Shown: one piece after another, positions 1 through 6,445 of the stretch
Layout: each line of letters starts with the position of its first letter
How positions within the stretch are numbered: position 1 is the first letter of the stretch
NCBI GenBank assembly: GCA_013154075.1
Contig: JAADDG010000176.1
Coordinates: 1-16,265, forward strand
Direction of reading: 5' to 3'
DNA from: Campylobacterota bacterium
Lineage (GTDB): Bacteria > Campylobacterota > Campylobacteria > Campylobacterales > JAADDG01
Length of the DNA: 16,265 bases
The notes under the pieces: generated by a model
What the model saw: the letters and a program-made list of their open reading frames with translations, nothing else
Database searches by the model: none
What the model was told of the DNA's origin: nothing
Made by a program: the position numbers and the translations under genes

Positions 1-228
1 ATGATCGATAGATTCGGAAAGCTTGATGCTTTTACAAAGCAGTTTTTGGATATAATCCTCATAAAGATCTTGGCTGCCAAAAAGAATATTTCATATATTT
101 CAAACTATAATGAAAACATTACGATAACTTATGAAAGTGGCGAGAAGCTTTATCTAAAGGCTCCAAGTAGGGACGATGACGATATTTTAAAAACGGTATT
201 GGAGTTTCTAAGATCCGATGAAAAATAA
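1..228 (+). CDS. Hypothetical protein, 75 aa (may be the 3' end of a longer gene)
   Basis: I do not recognise this protein. The frame opens with ATG at the first base of the window, so I cannot tell whether that is the true start or an internal Met of a longer gene, and no ribosome binding site can be checked. Residues 10-26 are amphipathic and mostly hydrophobic. The middle, around residues 30-54, alternates in a beta-like way (ITITYESGEKLYLKAP), followed by an acidic DDDD run and a helical C-terminus. No signal peptide or catalytic motif is visible. Its 3' end overlaps the next gene by 11 bases (ATG at 218, stop ending at 228), which suggests translational coupling and a shared operon with the 109-aa gene and the phosphoesterase gene. 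Confidence 0.6.
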   Translation: MIDRFGKLDAFTKQFLDIILIKILAAKKNISYISNYNENITITYESGEKLYLKAPSRDDDDILKTVLEFLRSDEK

Positions 229-547
229 GATAGAAGAGATTTTCAAAAAGATAAAAGAGGGAAGCTATATAGAGTATGAAGAGACCAAGCTTCTTATAAA
301 ACTTCTTGCCAAAAAAGATAAGAAAGAGGAAGAGAGAAAGTTTATAAGAGAGCAGCTTAGAGATTTGGTTAGGATGGGATTTGGCGGAGCCGTGACGGCT
401 CTTCCTTTTGGAAGCGTTATATTTTTGGCTATTGCCAAAGCTTTGAAAAAGGCCGGAGATATAGAGCTTTTGCCTTCCGGATTCGTGGAAGAGGCCGATT
501 TGCACGAGCTTGTAAAGAAGGATAAAGACAAAAAGAAAGATAGCTAA
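218..547 (+). CDS. Small protein with LETM1-like hydrophobic motif, 109 aa
   Basis: The N-terminal half (residues 1-50) is a highly charged Lys/Glu-rich amphipathic helix region. It is followed by one hydrophobic segment at residues 53-76 that contains a Pro-Phe-Gly turn (P63-G65) and ends in the motif LLPSGF (residues 84-89), then a Lys/Asp-rich tail. The order of a glycine-rich hydrophobic stretch, P-x-G, a Lys-containing helix and L-P-S-x-F resembles the conserved core of LETM1-like (mitochondrial ribosome-binding / cation transport) proteins and short bacterial relatives annotated as LETM1-like. That is a motif impression from memory, not a search result. The gene overlaps its upstream neighbour by 11 bases and lies 10 bases before the phosphoesterase gene, so the three are probably co-transcribed. 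The function is unknown; it is likely membrane-associated or membrane-inserted. Confidence 0.75.
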   Translation: MKNKIEEIFKKIKEGSYIEYEETKLLIKLLAKKDKKEEERKFIREQLRDLVRMGFGGAVTALPFGSVIFLAIAKALKKAGDIELLPSGFVEEADLHELVKKDKDKKKDS

Positions 548-557
548 AGGAAGAGAG

Positions 558-1373
558 TTGAAAATAGGTTTTATTGCCGATATCGTAGGAAAACCCGGCA
601 GATCTATGGTAAAACACCATCTGCCTAAAGTCAAAAAGGAGTACGGACTTGATTTGGTTATCGTAAACGGCGAGAATGCGAGCCATGGAAGCGGTTTGGT
701 GCCAAAAAACGCTAAAGAGCTTTTTGACAGCGGAGCGGACGTAATAACCGGCGGAAATCATACTTGGGGCAAAAAAGAGATTTTGGCTCTTTTTGAGAGC
801 GAGCCGGTGATTAGACCTATAAACTATCCCGAAGGAGTGCCGGGAGAGGGGAAAATTGTTCTTGAAATCGGCGGGGAGAGAGTGGCTGTGATAAATTTGA
901 TGGGCTATTTCACTATGCCCCCGGTAGAGAATCCTTTCATTTATATAAAGAGAGAAATCGAGTCTTTACATAAAGAGGGAATAAAAAAAATTATTATAGA
1001 TTTTCATGCCGAGGCTACGAGTGAAAAAAGAGCTCTTATGCATATGCTAAAATCTAAAGTTTCCGCTATTTTAGGCTCTCATACTCATGTAGGGACCGAT
1101 GATTTGACTATAGAGATGGGAACCTGTTATGTAAGTGATGTCGGGCTTACGGGATGTAGGGATAACGTAATAGGAGTGAAATCCGAAGGGGTGATTCATA
1201 GGTTTTTGACCGGGCTTCCATATCCGAGATTTGATGTTCCCGATAAGTGTAAGAAGATTTTTCAAATGATTATATTCGAGCTTGATGAAAACGGATGCAA
1301 GGATGCTTTTAAGATAAAAGCTTACGATTTTGAAGATCCTTTTATTTCTCAAAAAGCCTTTTTTGAAAAATGA
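558..1373 (+). CDS. ymdB: YmdB/TIGR00282-family metallophosphoesterase
   Basis: This is a calcineurin-like metallophosphoesterase of the YmdB family, whose studied members hydrolyse 2',3'-cyclic nucleotide monophosphates in the cytoplasm and affect biofilm and sporulation decisions in Bacillus. At 271 aa it has the usual family length. Metal-ligand motifs are in the expected order: D8 in ADIVGKPGR, NGEN at 37-40, GGNHTW at 65-70, H150 in FHAEATSEK, and GSHTHVGTDD at 173-182 with H175 and H177. All ligands look intact, so activity is expected. The start is TTG at 558, preceded by a good ribosome binding site (AAAGGAAGAG) with proper spacing, and the encoded MKIGFIADIVG matches the family N-terminus. 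It is the last gene of a three-gene cluster and ends in a strong hairpin. Its role in this organism is inferred only from family. Confidence 0.93.
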   Translation: MKIGFIADIVGKPGRSMVKHHLPKVKKEYGLDLVIVNGENASHGSGLVPKNAKELFDSGADVITGGNHTWGKKEILALFESEPVIRPINYPEGVPGEGKIVLEIGGERVAVINLMGYFTMPPVENPFIYIKREIESLHKEGIKKIIIDFHAEATSEKRALMHMLKSKVSAILGSHTHVGTDDLTIEMGTCYVSDVGLTGCRDNVIGVKSEGVIHRFLTGLPYPRFDVPDKCKKIFQMIIFELDENGCKDAFKIKAYDFEDPFISQKAFFEK

Positions 1374-1375
1374 TT

Positions 1376-1404
1376 TTATCCTCCCCCGTAAAAGGGGAGG
1401 ATAA
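1376..1404. terminator. Bidirectional intrinsic terminator between convergent genes
   Basis: Perfect 11-bp inverted repeat TTATCCTCCCC / GGGGAGGATAA with a 7-base loop, starting 3 bases after the phosphoesterase stop and ending 3 bases before the stop of the convergent DUF4214 gene. The GC-rich core and the flanking T-rich bases on both sides fit termination in both directions. Confidence 0.85.
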
Positions 1405-1407
1405 GTT

Positions 1408-3183
1408 TTAAGCGGACGGTTTGTCTACCAATACGCCCGATTCCATTGCAAATTTCTTAAACTCTTCGGAATCTAAAAACTGATCTATCAGCTCTTCTCT
1501 GCTAACTCCGTTTTGAAGTTGCTCTTTCCAATATTTCAATCCGGCTTCATCGGCATCTCTTCCAAGAAGAGTTTTATAAGCCGTTTTTATGAACTCTTCG
1601 TCATTTAAATTTAGGTTTTTGAATTCTTCGGAATTAAAGAACTCTTTTGCTACCTCTTTTGCCGTTTTGTCGGCATCCTTTAACTCTTTTGCCCAATATT
1701 GCGTTCCGTTAGGATCGGCGTCTCTTTGAAGGGCGTTTGTATAAAATCTGCTAACGAACTCTTTTACCGGATCTTTGGCTTCGATATCGTAGTTTTTAGC
1801 GAGGTTCTCAAATTCCGGAGCCTCTAAAAATTGGTTTACAAGATCGTCTCTGCTCATTCCCTCTTTTAGTTTTTGAGTCCAGAAGTCTACGCCTGCTTGA
1901 TCCGCGTCTCTTCCCATAATTACTTTGTAGACGGTTTTTACGAAATCTTCGTCGGATAGATTTTTGCTTTTGAACTCTTCGGAGTCAAAAAATTGTTTTG
2001 CTATATCTTTGGCGCTTAGCTCTTTATCGGCAAGCTGTCTCTCCCAATAGTTGTATCCTCCCTCTTCCGGATTTCTATCCAAAAGCTCCGTATAGAATCT
2101 TTTTACGAATTCCGAGATTTTTTTAACTTTTTCTTTCTCTTGCTCTTCGTCTCCTTCAAACGGATTCTCTATTCCCTCTTCTTGTATTTTTGTTTTAAAC
2201 TCATCGGAGGTAATTACGTCATAATAGAGCTCTTCTCTCGTAATTTCGGCATTTTTAAGTTTGTTTACCAAATCTTCTAAAGTACTTTGATCTATCTCTT
2301 TGTCTAATAGTGTTTTATAGAGCTCTTTTACGAATTCCTCGTTTGGAAGATCTTTGTTCTCTTTTAAAAAGAATTTTTTATAAATATCCGTTAAAGGTTT
2401 GCCTTCTTCGTACTCTTCTACCATTTTGTTCAATTTTTCCGGATCTACGCTTTCGTTGTAGAAGTCCGCTAAATGATCTTTGAAATGGTTTTCTACTTTG
2501 TCTCTATCGTGAGGCTCTTTTGTTTTTACAGATGTTTCTACTCCCTCTCCCTCGCCAAAATCGTTAAAAGGTTTTATTTCATATGTATACTCTTTTCCGG
2601 GTTCCACGTTTTTGTCTATAAATTGTGTGCTGTTTGGAGGGAGGATTGCGATAAGTTCTCCGTCTCTATATACTTTATATCCAAGTTCGTTGTCGGTTTC
2701 GTCACTCCATTGAAGCATTACGGCTTTCGGAGCTTCTTTTGCATGTTCGAATTGCGGTTTTTTAGGTGGCTCTTTTTTGCCAAAATCGGATTCATGTCCT
2801 CCCTTTATCGGATTGTCGGGCATGTGAGGATTCATTGTGCCGTTGTTATCTTCGTTTTCGTCGTCGTGATCGTTTGCGGGATTATCCGGCATATGAGGTT
2901 TCATCATATCGCCGCCGTCACTCTCTTGATCTCCTTGAGAATTTCCGTCGTTTGAGTGTTGTGCGGATGTGGAACCTGAAGAAGAACCGCTTCCGTCTTG
3001 GTTTGCACTTGCCGATCCTGAAGATGATTGACTGCCGGATGAGGAGTGAGTTCCTTCACTTGAACTTCCGGAATAACTTCCTGAAGAGTGTCCCGAAGTA
3101 AAACCTCCGAAGCTTCTGACATCCGCGTTGATCGCCGTTACCAAAATAGCACTAAGTGCGGTAGATATCCATATTTTTTTCAT
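1408..3183 (-). CDS. Secreted Ser/Gly-rich FN3-DUF4214 protein, 591 aa
   Basis: The order of parts is: a Sec-type signal peptide at 1-20 (Lys-Lys, hydrophobic core, likely cleavage after AINA); a Ser/Gly-rich low-complexity stretch at 24-90; an Asp/Asn/His/Met-rich stretch containing PHMPDNP twice (96-102, 119-125); one FN3-like domain at about 149-222 (LQWSD, GYKVYRDGELI, Y-T-Y-E); a degenerate DUF4214-like segment at about 230-335; and two clear DUF4214 units, each a pair of helical repeats with the R-x-x-x-x-G-x-x-Y/F-W signature, at 358-465 and 474-583. DUF4214 is widespread in exported and surface proteins and has no settled function. ATG is chosen because AAGGAGT lies 8 bases upstream. 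The gene is monocistronic, with its own candidate promoter and a terminator on each side. No RTX-type Gly-Asp nonapeptides are present. The FN3 and DUF4214 parts are clearly related to those of the 1022-aa protein at 11778. The product is probably extracellular or surface-bound; its role is unknown. Confidence 0.85.
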   Translation of the reverse strand: MKKIWISTALSAILVTAINADVRSFGGFTSGHSSGSYSGSSSEGTHSSSGSQSSSGSASANQDGSGSSSGSTSAQHSNDGNSQGDQESDGGDMMKPHMPDNPANDHDDENEDNNGTMNPHMPDNPIKGGHESDFGKKEPPKKPQFEHAKEAPKAVMLQWSDETDNELGYKVYRDGELIAILPPNSTQFIDKNVEPGKEYTYEIKPFNDFGEGEGVETSVKTKEPHDRDKVENHFKDHLADFYNESVDPEKLNKMVEEYEEGKPLTDIYKKFFLKENKDLPNEEFVKELYKTLLDKEIDQSTLEDLVNKLKNAEITREELYYDVITSDEFKTKIQEEGIENPFEGDEEQEKEKVKKISEFVKRFYTELLDRNPEEGGYNYWERQLADKELSAKDIAKQFFDSEEFKSKNLSDEDFVKTVYKVIMGRDADQAGVDFWTQKLKEGMSRDDLVNQFLEAPEFENLAKNYDIEAKDPVKEFVSRFYTNALQRDADPNGTQYWAKELKDADKTAKEVAKEFFNSEEFKNLNLNDEEFIKTAYKTLLGRDADEAGLKYWKEQLQNGVSREELIDQFLDSEEFKKFAMESGVLVDKPSA

Positions 3184-3217
3184 TAATCAATACTCCTTAT
3201 TTAAAAGTTAGATTTTT

Positions 3218-3250
3218 ATTATAACTATTAAGTGTTAATGAAAAGTTAAT
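3218..3250 (-). promoter_or_regulatory. Candidate promoter of the 591-aa secreted protein gene
   Basis: Read on the minus strand, TATAAT (3218-3223) is a perfect -10 box about 35 bases before the ATG. Two direct ATTAAC boxes (complement of 3234-3239 and 3245-3250) lie 11 bases apart over the expected -35 region. No consensus -35 is seen, which is normal for Campylobacterota sigma-70 promoters. Confidence 0.45.
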
Positions 3251-3333
3251 ATAAAAAGGTAAATATTTTTATTTTATGAAGATTATTTTAGAGAAATAAA
3301 GAAGAAAGAAAAATATTATAAAATAAATTAGTT

Positions 3334-3357
3334 GGAGGGATTAAGAAAAATCCCCCC
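3334..3357 (-). terminator. Intrinsic terminator of acnB
   Basis: On the minus strand, GGGGGGATT pairs with AATCCCTCC (9 bp, one G-U pair) around a 6-base loop, followed by a loosely T-rich stretch. It begins about 26 bases after the acnB stop and separates acnB from the next minus-strand gene. Confidence 0.65.
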
Positions 3358-3382
3358 GAAGTAAGGTTTTGGAAATTGGAGA

Positions 3383-5956
3383 TTAATCAAGCATCTCTTC
3401 AAGTTCTTCTTTGTTTAGAAGATTGAAGTTTAGATATTTATAAACTTGATCCTCTTTTCCTGCAAGTTTCTTAGGAACGATAGATAGATACTCCTCTTTT
3501 GTAGGAATTCTTCCAAGCAAAGCGGCTACGGCGGCAAGCTCCGCACTTCCTAAGTAAACTTGAGCGCCTTTACCCATTCTATTGTCAAAGTTTCTTGTAG
3601 AGGTTGAGAATACTACCGCGTTATCTCTAACTCTCGCTTGGTTACCCATACAAAGGGAGCATCCCGGTATCTCTATTCTTGCACCGGCTGCCGCATAGAT
3701 AGAGTAGTATCCTTCGTTGATTAGCTCTTGTTTGTCCATCTTTGTAGGAGGAGCTATCCAAAGTCTTGTAGGAACTTGTCCCTCTCCTTTTAGAACTTCT
3801 CCGAGAGCTCTATAGTGTCCGATGTTTGTCATACAGCTTCCTACGAATACCTCGTCTATTTTATGAGGCCTGTTAGGATCTGCCAAGACTTCGCTTAGAG
3901 TGGCCACATCGTCCGGATCGTTCGGGCATGCTACGATAGGCTCTGTAATTTCGTTTAGATCTATTTCGATAACGGCCGCATATTCTGCATTCTCATCCGG
4001 CTCTAAAAGAGTTGGATTCTCAAGCCATTTTTTCATCTTATCGATTCTTCTTTGAATCGTTCTTTTATCCTCATATCCTTTTTCGATCATCTCTTCAAGA
4101 AGGGCGATATTTGAGTTGATATACTCTATAACGGGCTCTTTATCGAGTCTAACGGTACAAGCCGCGGCGCTTCTCTCCGCACTCGCATCGCTTAGCTCGA
4201 AAGCTTGCTCGGCTTTTAGGAACGGAAGTCCTTCTATCTCCAAGACTCTTCCGGCAAAAATATTCTTTTTGTTTTTCTTTTCAACTGTTAAAAGACCTTG
4301 TTTGATCGCAAAGTAAGGGATAGCGTTTACCAAATCTCTTAGAGTGATTCCCGGTTGCAATTCACCTTTGAATCTAACAAGTACGGATTCAGGCATATTT
4401 AGAGGCATAGTTCCGGTAACTGCCGCAAACGCTACGAGTCCGGATCCTGCAGGGAAGCTTATACCGATAGGAAATCTTGTATGGCTGTCTCCTCCCGTTC
4501 CTACGGTATCAGGTAGAACCATTCTGTTTAACCAGCTGTGGATTACTCCGTCACCGGGTCTCAAAGATACTCCGCCTCTGCTTGTTATAAATTGAGGCAA
4601 TGTATGGTGAAGCTCTATATCCGCAGGTTTCGGATAAGCTGCCGTATGACAGAAAGTTTGAAGTACAAGATCCGCTCCGAAAGACAAAGCCGCAAGCTCT
4701 TTTATCTCGTCTCTTGTCATAGCTCCTGTGGTATCTTGGCTTCCTACCGTCAAAGTCTCCGGCTCTACGTACATTCCGGGTCTAACGCCTTCCATTCCGC
4801 AAGCTTTTCCGACCATTTTTTGAGCCAAAGTGTATCCGACTCCCTCTTTGCCTTCCGGCTGCTCTGGTCTTGTGAAGATATTCTCTTCTGGAAGTCCTAA
4901 AACCTCTCTTGCTTTTCTTGTCAAACCTCTACCGATGATTAGAGGAATTCTTCCGCCGGCTCTATACTCATCCGGGAGAGTGTTCGGTTTTAGTTTGAAT
5001 GTGGATACGACTTCTCCGTTTTTAACTATTTTTCCTTCGTAAGGATAGATATCTATTACATCTCCGGTCTCAAGCTTGGTTACGTCCACTCCCTCTATCG
5101 GAAGGGCGCCTGAGTCTTCTGCGGTATTGAAGAAGATAGGAGCTATGATGTTTCCTAAAATGATTCCGCCCGTTTTTTTGTTCGGAACGTGAGGAATCTC
5201 TTCTCCTATCCACCATTGAACGGAGTTGATTCCCGATTTTCTACTACTTCCTGTTCCTACTACGTCACCTACGAAAGCTACCGGATAGCCTTTCTCTTTT
5301 AGTTTCATTATAGTCTCTTGAGCGTCCGGCATTTTCGCTTTTAGCATGGAAAGTGCATGCAAAGGAATATCGCTTCTTGTGAAAGCTTCGCTTGCCGGGC
5401 TTAGATCGTCGGTATTTGTTTCGCCGGGAACTTTGAAAACGCTAACGGTGATTTTCTCCGGAAGCGGATCTCTGTTTAAGAACCACTCTGCGTTTGCCCA
5501 AGATTCAAGAACCTCTTTTGCAAATTTATTATTTTTGGAAAGCTCAACTACGTCGTTGAAAGCGTCATATACCAAAAGAGTCTTTTTAAGCATATCGGCT
5601 GCCGTTTGAGCGACCTCTTCGTCCTCATGGCTTAGAGCTTCTATAAGCGGATGGACGTTGTATCCTCCAAGCATCGTTCCCAAAATCTCGACCGCGTGTT
5701 TAGGACTGATCGCCGCACTTTTTGCGTGTCCTTGAACGATATCTCTCAAAAATGCCGCTTTTACGTAAGCCGCGTCATCAACGCCGGGAGGAACTCTATT
5801 TAGAAGAAGATCCATCAAAAACTCTTCTTCAACGATAGGGATCTGTTTTAAAAGCTCGATAACCTCTTTTGTCTGCTCTGCGTTTAGAGGAAGAGGGGGA
5901 ATGCCTAACTTTGCTCTCTCTATTTCGTGGTTTCTATAATCTTCTATAAAACCCAT
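3383..5956 (-). CDS. acnB: Aconitate hydratase B (bifunctional 2-methylisocitrate dehydratase family)
   Basis: AcnB interconverts citrate and isocitrate through cis-aconitate in the cytoplasm using a [4Fe-4S] cluster; family members also act on 2-methylcitrate intermediates and can bind RNA when the cluster is lost. The N-terminal HEAT-like domain (about 1-155), the swivel domain (about 160-380, GDVVGTGSSRKSG) and the catalytic domains are all present. The three cluster cysteines are C708 (VGSCMTN), C766 and C769 (CSLCMG), at E. coli-like positions. I place the start at the ATG at 5956, giving 857 aa. It has AAGGAG 5 bases upstream, and MGFIEDYRNHEIER matches where AcnB proteins begin. An ATG at 5980 would add 8 residues but has no ribosome binding site. 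The gene is monocistronic, with its own terminator. In Campylobacterota it serves the oxidative or reductive TCA cycle; which one cannot be told here. Confidence 0.97.
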   Translation of the reverse strand: MGFIEDYRNHEIERAKLGIPPLPLNAEQTKEVIELLKQIPIVEEEFLMDLLLNRVPPGVDDAAYVKAAFLRDIVQGHAKSAAISPKHAVEILGTMLGGYNVHPLIEALSHEDEEVAQTAADMLKKTLLVYDAFNDVVELSKNNKFAKEVLESWANAEWFLNRDPLPEKITVSVFKVPGETNTDDLSPASEAFTRSDIPLHALSMLKAKMPDAQETIMKLKEKGYPVAFVGDVVGTGSSRKSGINSVQWWIGEEIPHVPNKKTGGIILGNIIAPIFFNTAEDSGALPIEGVDVTKLETGDVIDIYPYEGKIVKNGEVVSTFKLKPNTLPDEYRAGGRIPLIIGRGLTRKAREVLGLPEENIFTRPEQPEGKEGVGYTLAQKMVGKACGMEGVRPGMYVEPETLTVGSQDTTGAMTRDEIKELAALSFGADLVLQTFCHTAAYPKPADIELHHTLPQFITSRGGVSLRPGDGVIHSWLNRMVLPDTVGTGGDSHTRFPIGISFPAGSGLVAFAAVTGTMPLNMPESVLVRFKGELQPGITLRDLVNAIPYFAIKQGLLTVEKKNKKNIFAGRVLEIEGLPFLKAEQAFELSDASAERSAAACTVRLDKEPVIEYINSNIALLEEMIEKGYEDKRTIQRRIDKMKKWLENPTLLEPDENAEYAAVIEIDLNEITEPIVACPNDPDDVATLSEVLADPNRPHKIDEVFVGSCMTNIGHYRALGEVLKGEGQVPTRLWIAPPTKMDKQELINEGYYSIYAAAGARIEIPGCSLCMGNQARVRDNAVVFSTSTRNFDNRMGKGAQVYLGSAELAAVAALLGRIPTKEEYLSIVPKKLAGKEDQVYKYLNFNLLNKEELEEMLD

Positions 5957-5996
5957 TATTTCTCCTTGAAAAGATTTCATGATATTTTACAAAAAG

Positions 5997-6075
5997 ATAT
6001 TATTGTTTTTTGTTAAAAGTTACTAAGAGTTACATTATGAAACACTATTTTAGAGCGGTAGTTACGGATAGTTAC
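5997..6075 (-). promoter_or_regulatory. acnB: Candidate acnB promoter with four phased GTAACT boxes
   Basis: On the minus strand the hexamer GTAACT occurs four times upstream of acnB, as complements of 6018-6023, 6028-6033, 6060-6065 and 6070-6075. Start-to-start offsets are 10, 32 and 10 bases, so all copies lie close to one helical face. A candidate -10 (TAATAT, complement of 5997-6002) would put the proximal pair over the -35 region, as for a class II activator. The boxes are seen directly; the promoter and activator reading is inference. Confidence 0.45.
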
Positions 6076-6120
6076 AGGGGAGATTTCTTGTAAATTTTTA
6101 TTTTTGAATATACTTCTTGG

Positions 6121-6174
6121 TTGACGTGAGAATGCATTTTGTCGTATAACAGAATATGATTTTATACGACAAAA
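6121..6174 (+). promoter_or_regulatory. Promoter overlapped by a 13-bp inverted repeat (toxin-gene operator?)
   Basis: TTGACG (6121-6126) and TATAAC (6145-6150) are separated by 18 bases, a good sigma-70 promoter. The -10 lies inside the left arm of a perfect 13-bp inverted repeat, TTTTGTCGTATAA (6137-6149) and TTATACGACAAAA (6162-6174), with a 12-base spacer. The layout resembles an autoregulated toxin-antitoxin operator, and the element lies directly upstream of the PIN-domain remnant. No antitoxin gene is found. Confidence 0.5.
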
Positions 6175-6191
6175 AATATTTAGAGAATTTT

Positions 6192-6429
6192 ATGAGGGGT
6201 TTGCTCGATACGAATATAATTATCGATTTTTTAACAAAAAGAGAGCCTTTTGCAAAAGAGTCAAAAACCTAATAGCTTTAATAGAAAGCGGTTTATTGGA
6301 AGGCTATCTAAGTGTATCTACGATTATTATGATCTATTATCTCTCTCAAAAAGTTTTTTAAAATCTGAAATTTTGGTATTAGAACCGAGAGAGTTTTTGG
6401 CGGGCTTGGGAAATAGGAAATTTATATAA
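6192..6429 (+). pseudogene. Decayed VapC/PIN-domain toxin gene
   Basis: Three reading frames in succession give one recognisable PIN-domain N-terminal half. From ATG 6192 the frame reads LLDTNIIIDFLTKREPF, the classic PIN start with its catalytic Asp, and stops at 6270. The next frame gives NLIALIESGLLEGYLSVSTI then IYYLSQK (about 6257-6358), the usual second helix and strand, and stops. A third frame gives LKSEILVLEPREFLAGLG to a stop at 6427-6429. At least two frameshifts are needed, and the C-terminal half with the remaining acidic active-site residues is gone. Intact PIN toxins are about 130-140 aa ribonucleases paired with an antitoxin. Here there is no antitoxin, so it is a remnant of a former toxin-antitoxin locus. 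An in-frame ATG at 6156 also exists. Its 3' end runs into the end of ftsK, which is convergent. Confidence 0.75.
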
Positions 6430-6445
6430 GGATTTCCCTATTTCC
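6409..6445. repeat. Hairpin spanning the ftsK stop codon
   Basis: GGAAATAGGAAAT (6409-6421) and ATTTCCCTATTTCC (6432-6445) are inverted repeats with one bulged base around a 10-base loop that holds the ftsK stop codon. There is no run of T after the stem on the minus strand, so it is at best a weak terminator or an mRNA 3' stabiliser. Confidence 0.5.

Noticed and set aside
119..634. 171-aa minus-strand open frame opposite the first small genes
   Set aside because: It lies antisense to three consecutive plus-strand genes with good starts and a recognisable phosphoesterase N-terminus, and its translation has no recognisable family features.
2473..3101. Plus-strand open frames of 160 and 111 aa opposite the 591-aa gene
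   Set aside because: Antisense shadows: the low-complexity Ser/Gly and acidic codons of the real gene read out as hydrophobic or Arg-rich sequence on the other strand.
1408..3183. Type I secreted RTX protein, because DUF4214 often accompanies calcium-binding repeats
   Set aside because: There is a clear Sec signal peptide and no Gly-Asp-rich nonapeptide repeats.
5957..5980. Eight-residue N-terminal extension of AcnB from the ATG at 5980
   Set aside because: No ribosome binding site before that ATG, while the ATG at 5956 has AAGGAG at good spacing and matches the family start. The extension is mostly the ribosome binding site itself.
5981..6191. An antitoxin gene upstream of the PIN relic
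   Set aside because: The only ATG frames here are very short (for example 18 codons from 6037) and have no antitoxin-like features.
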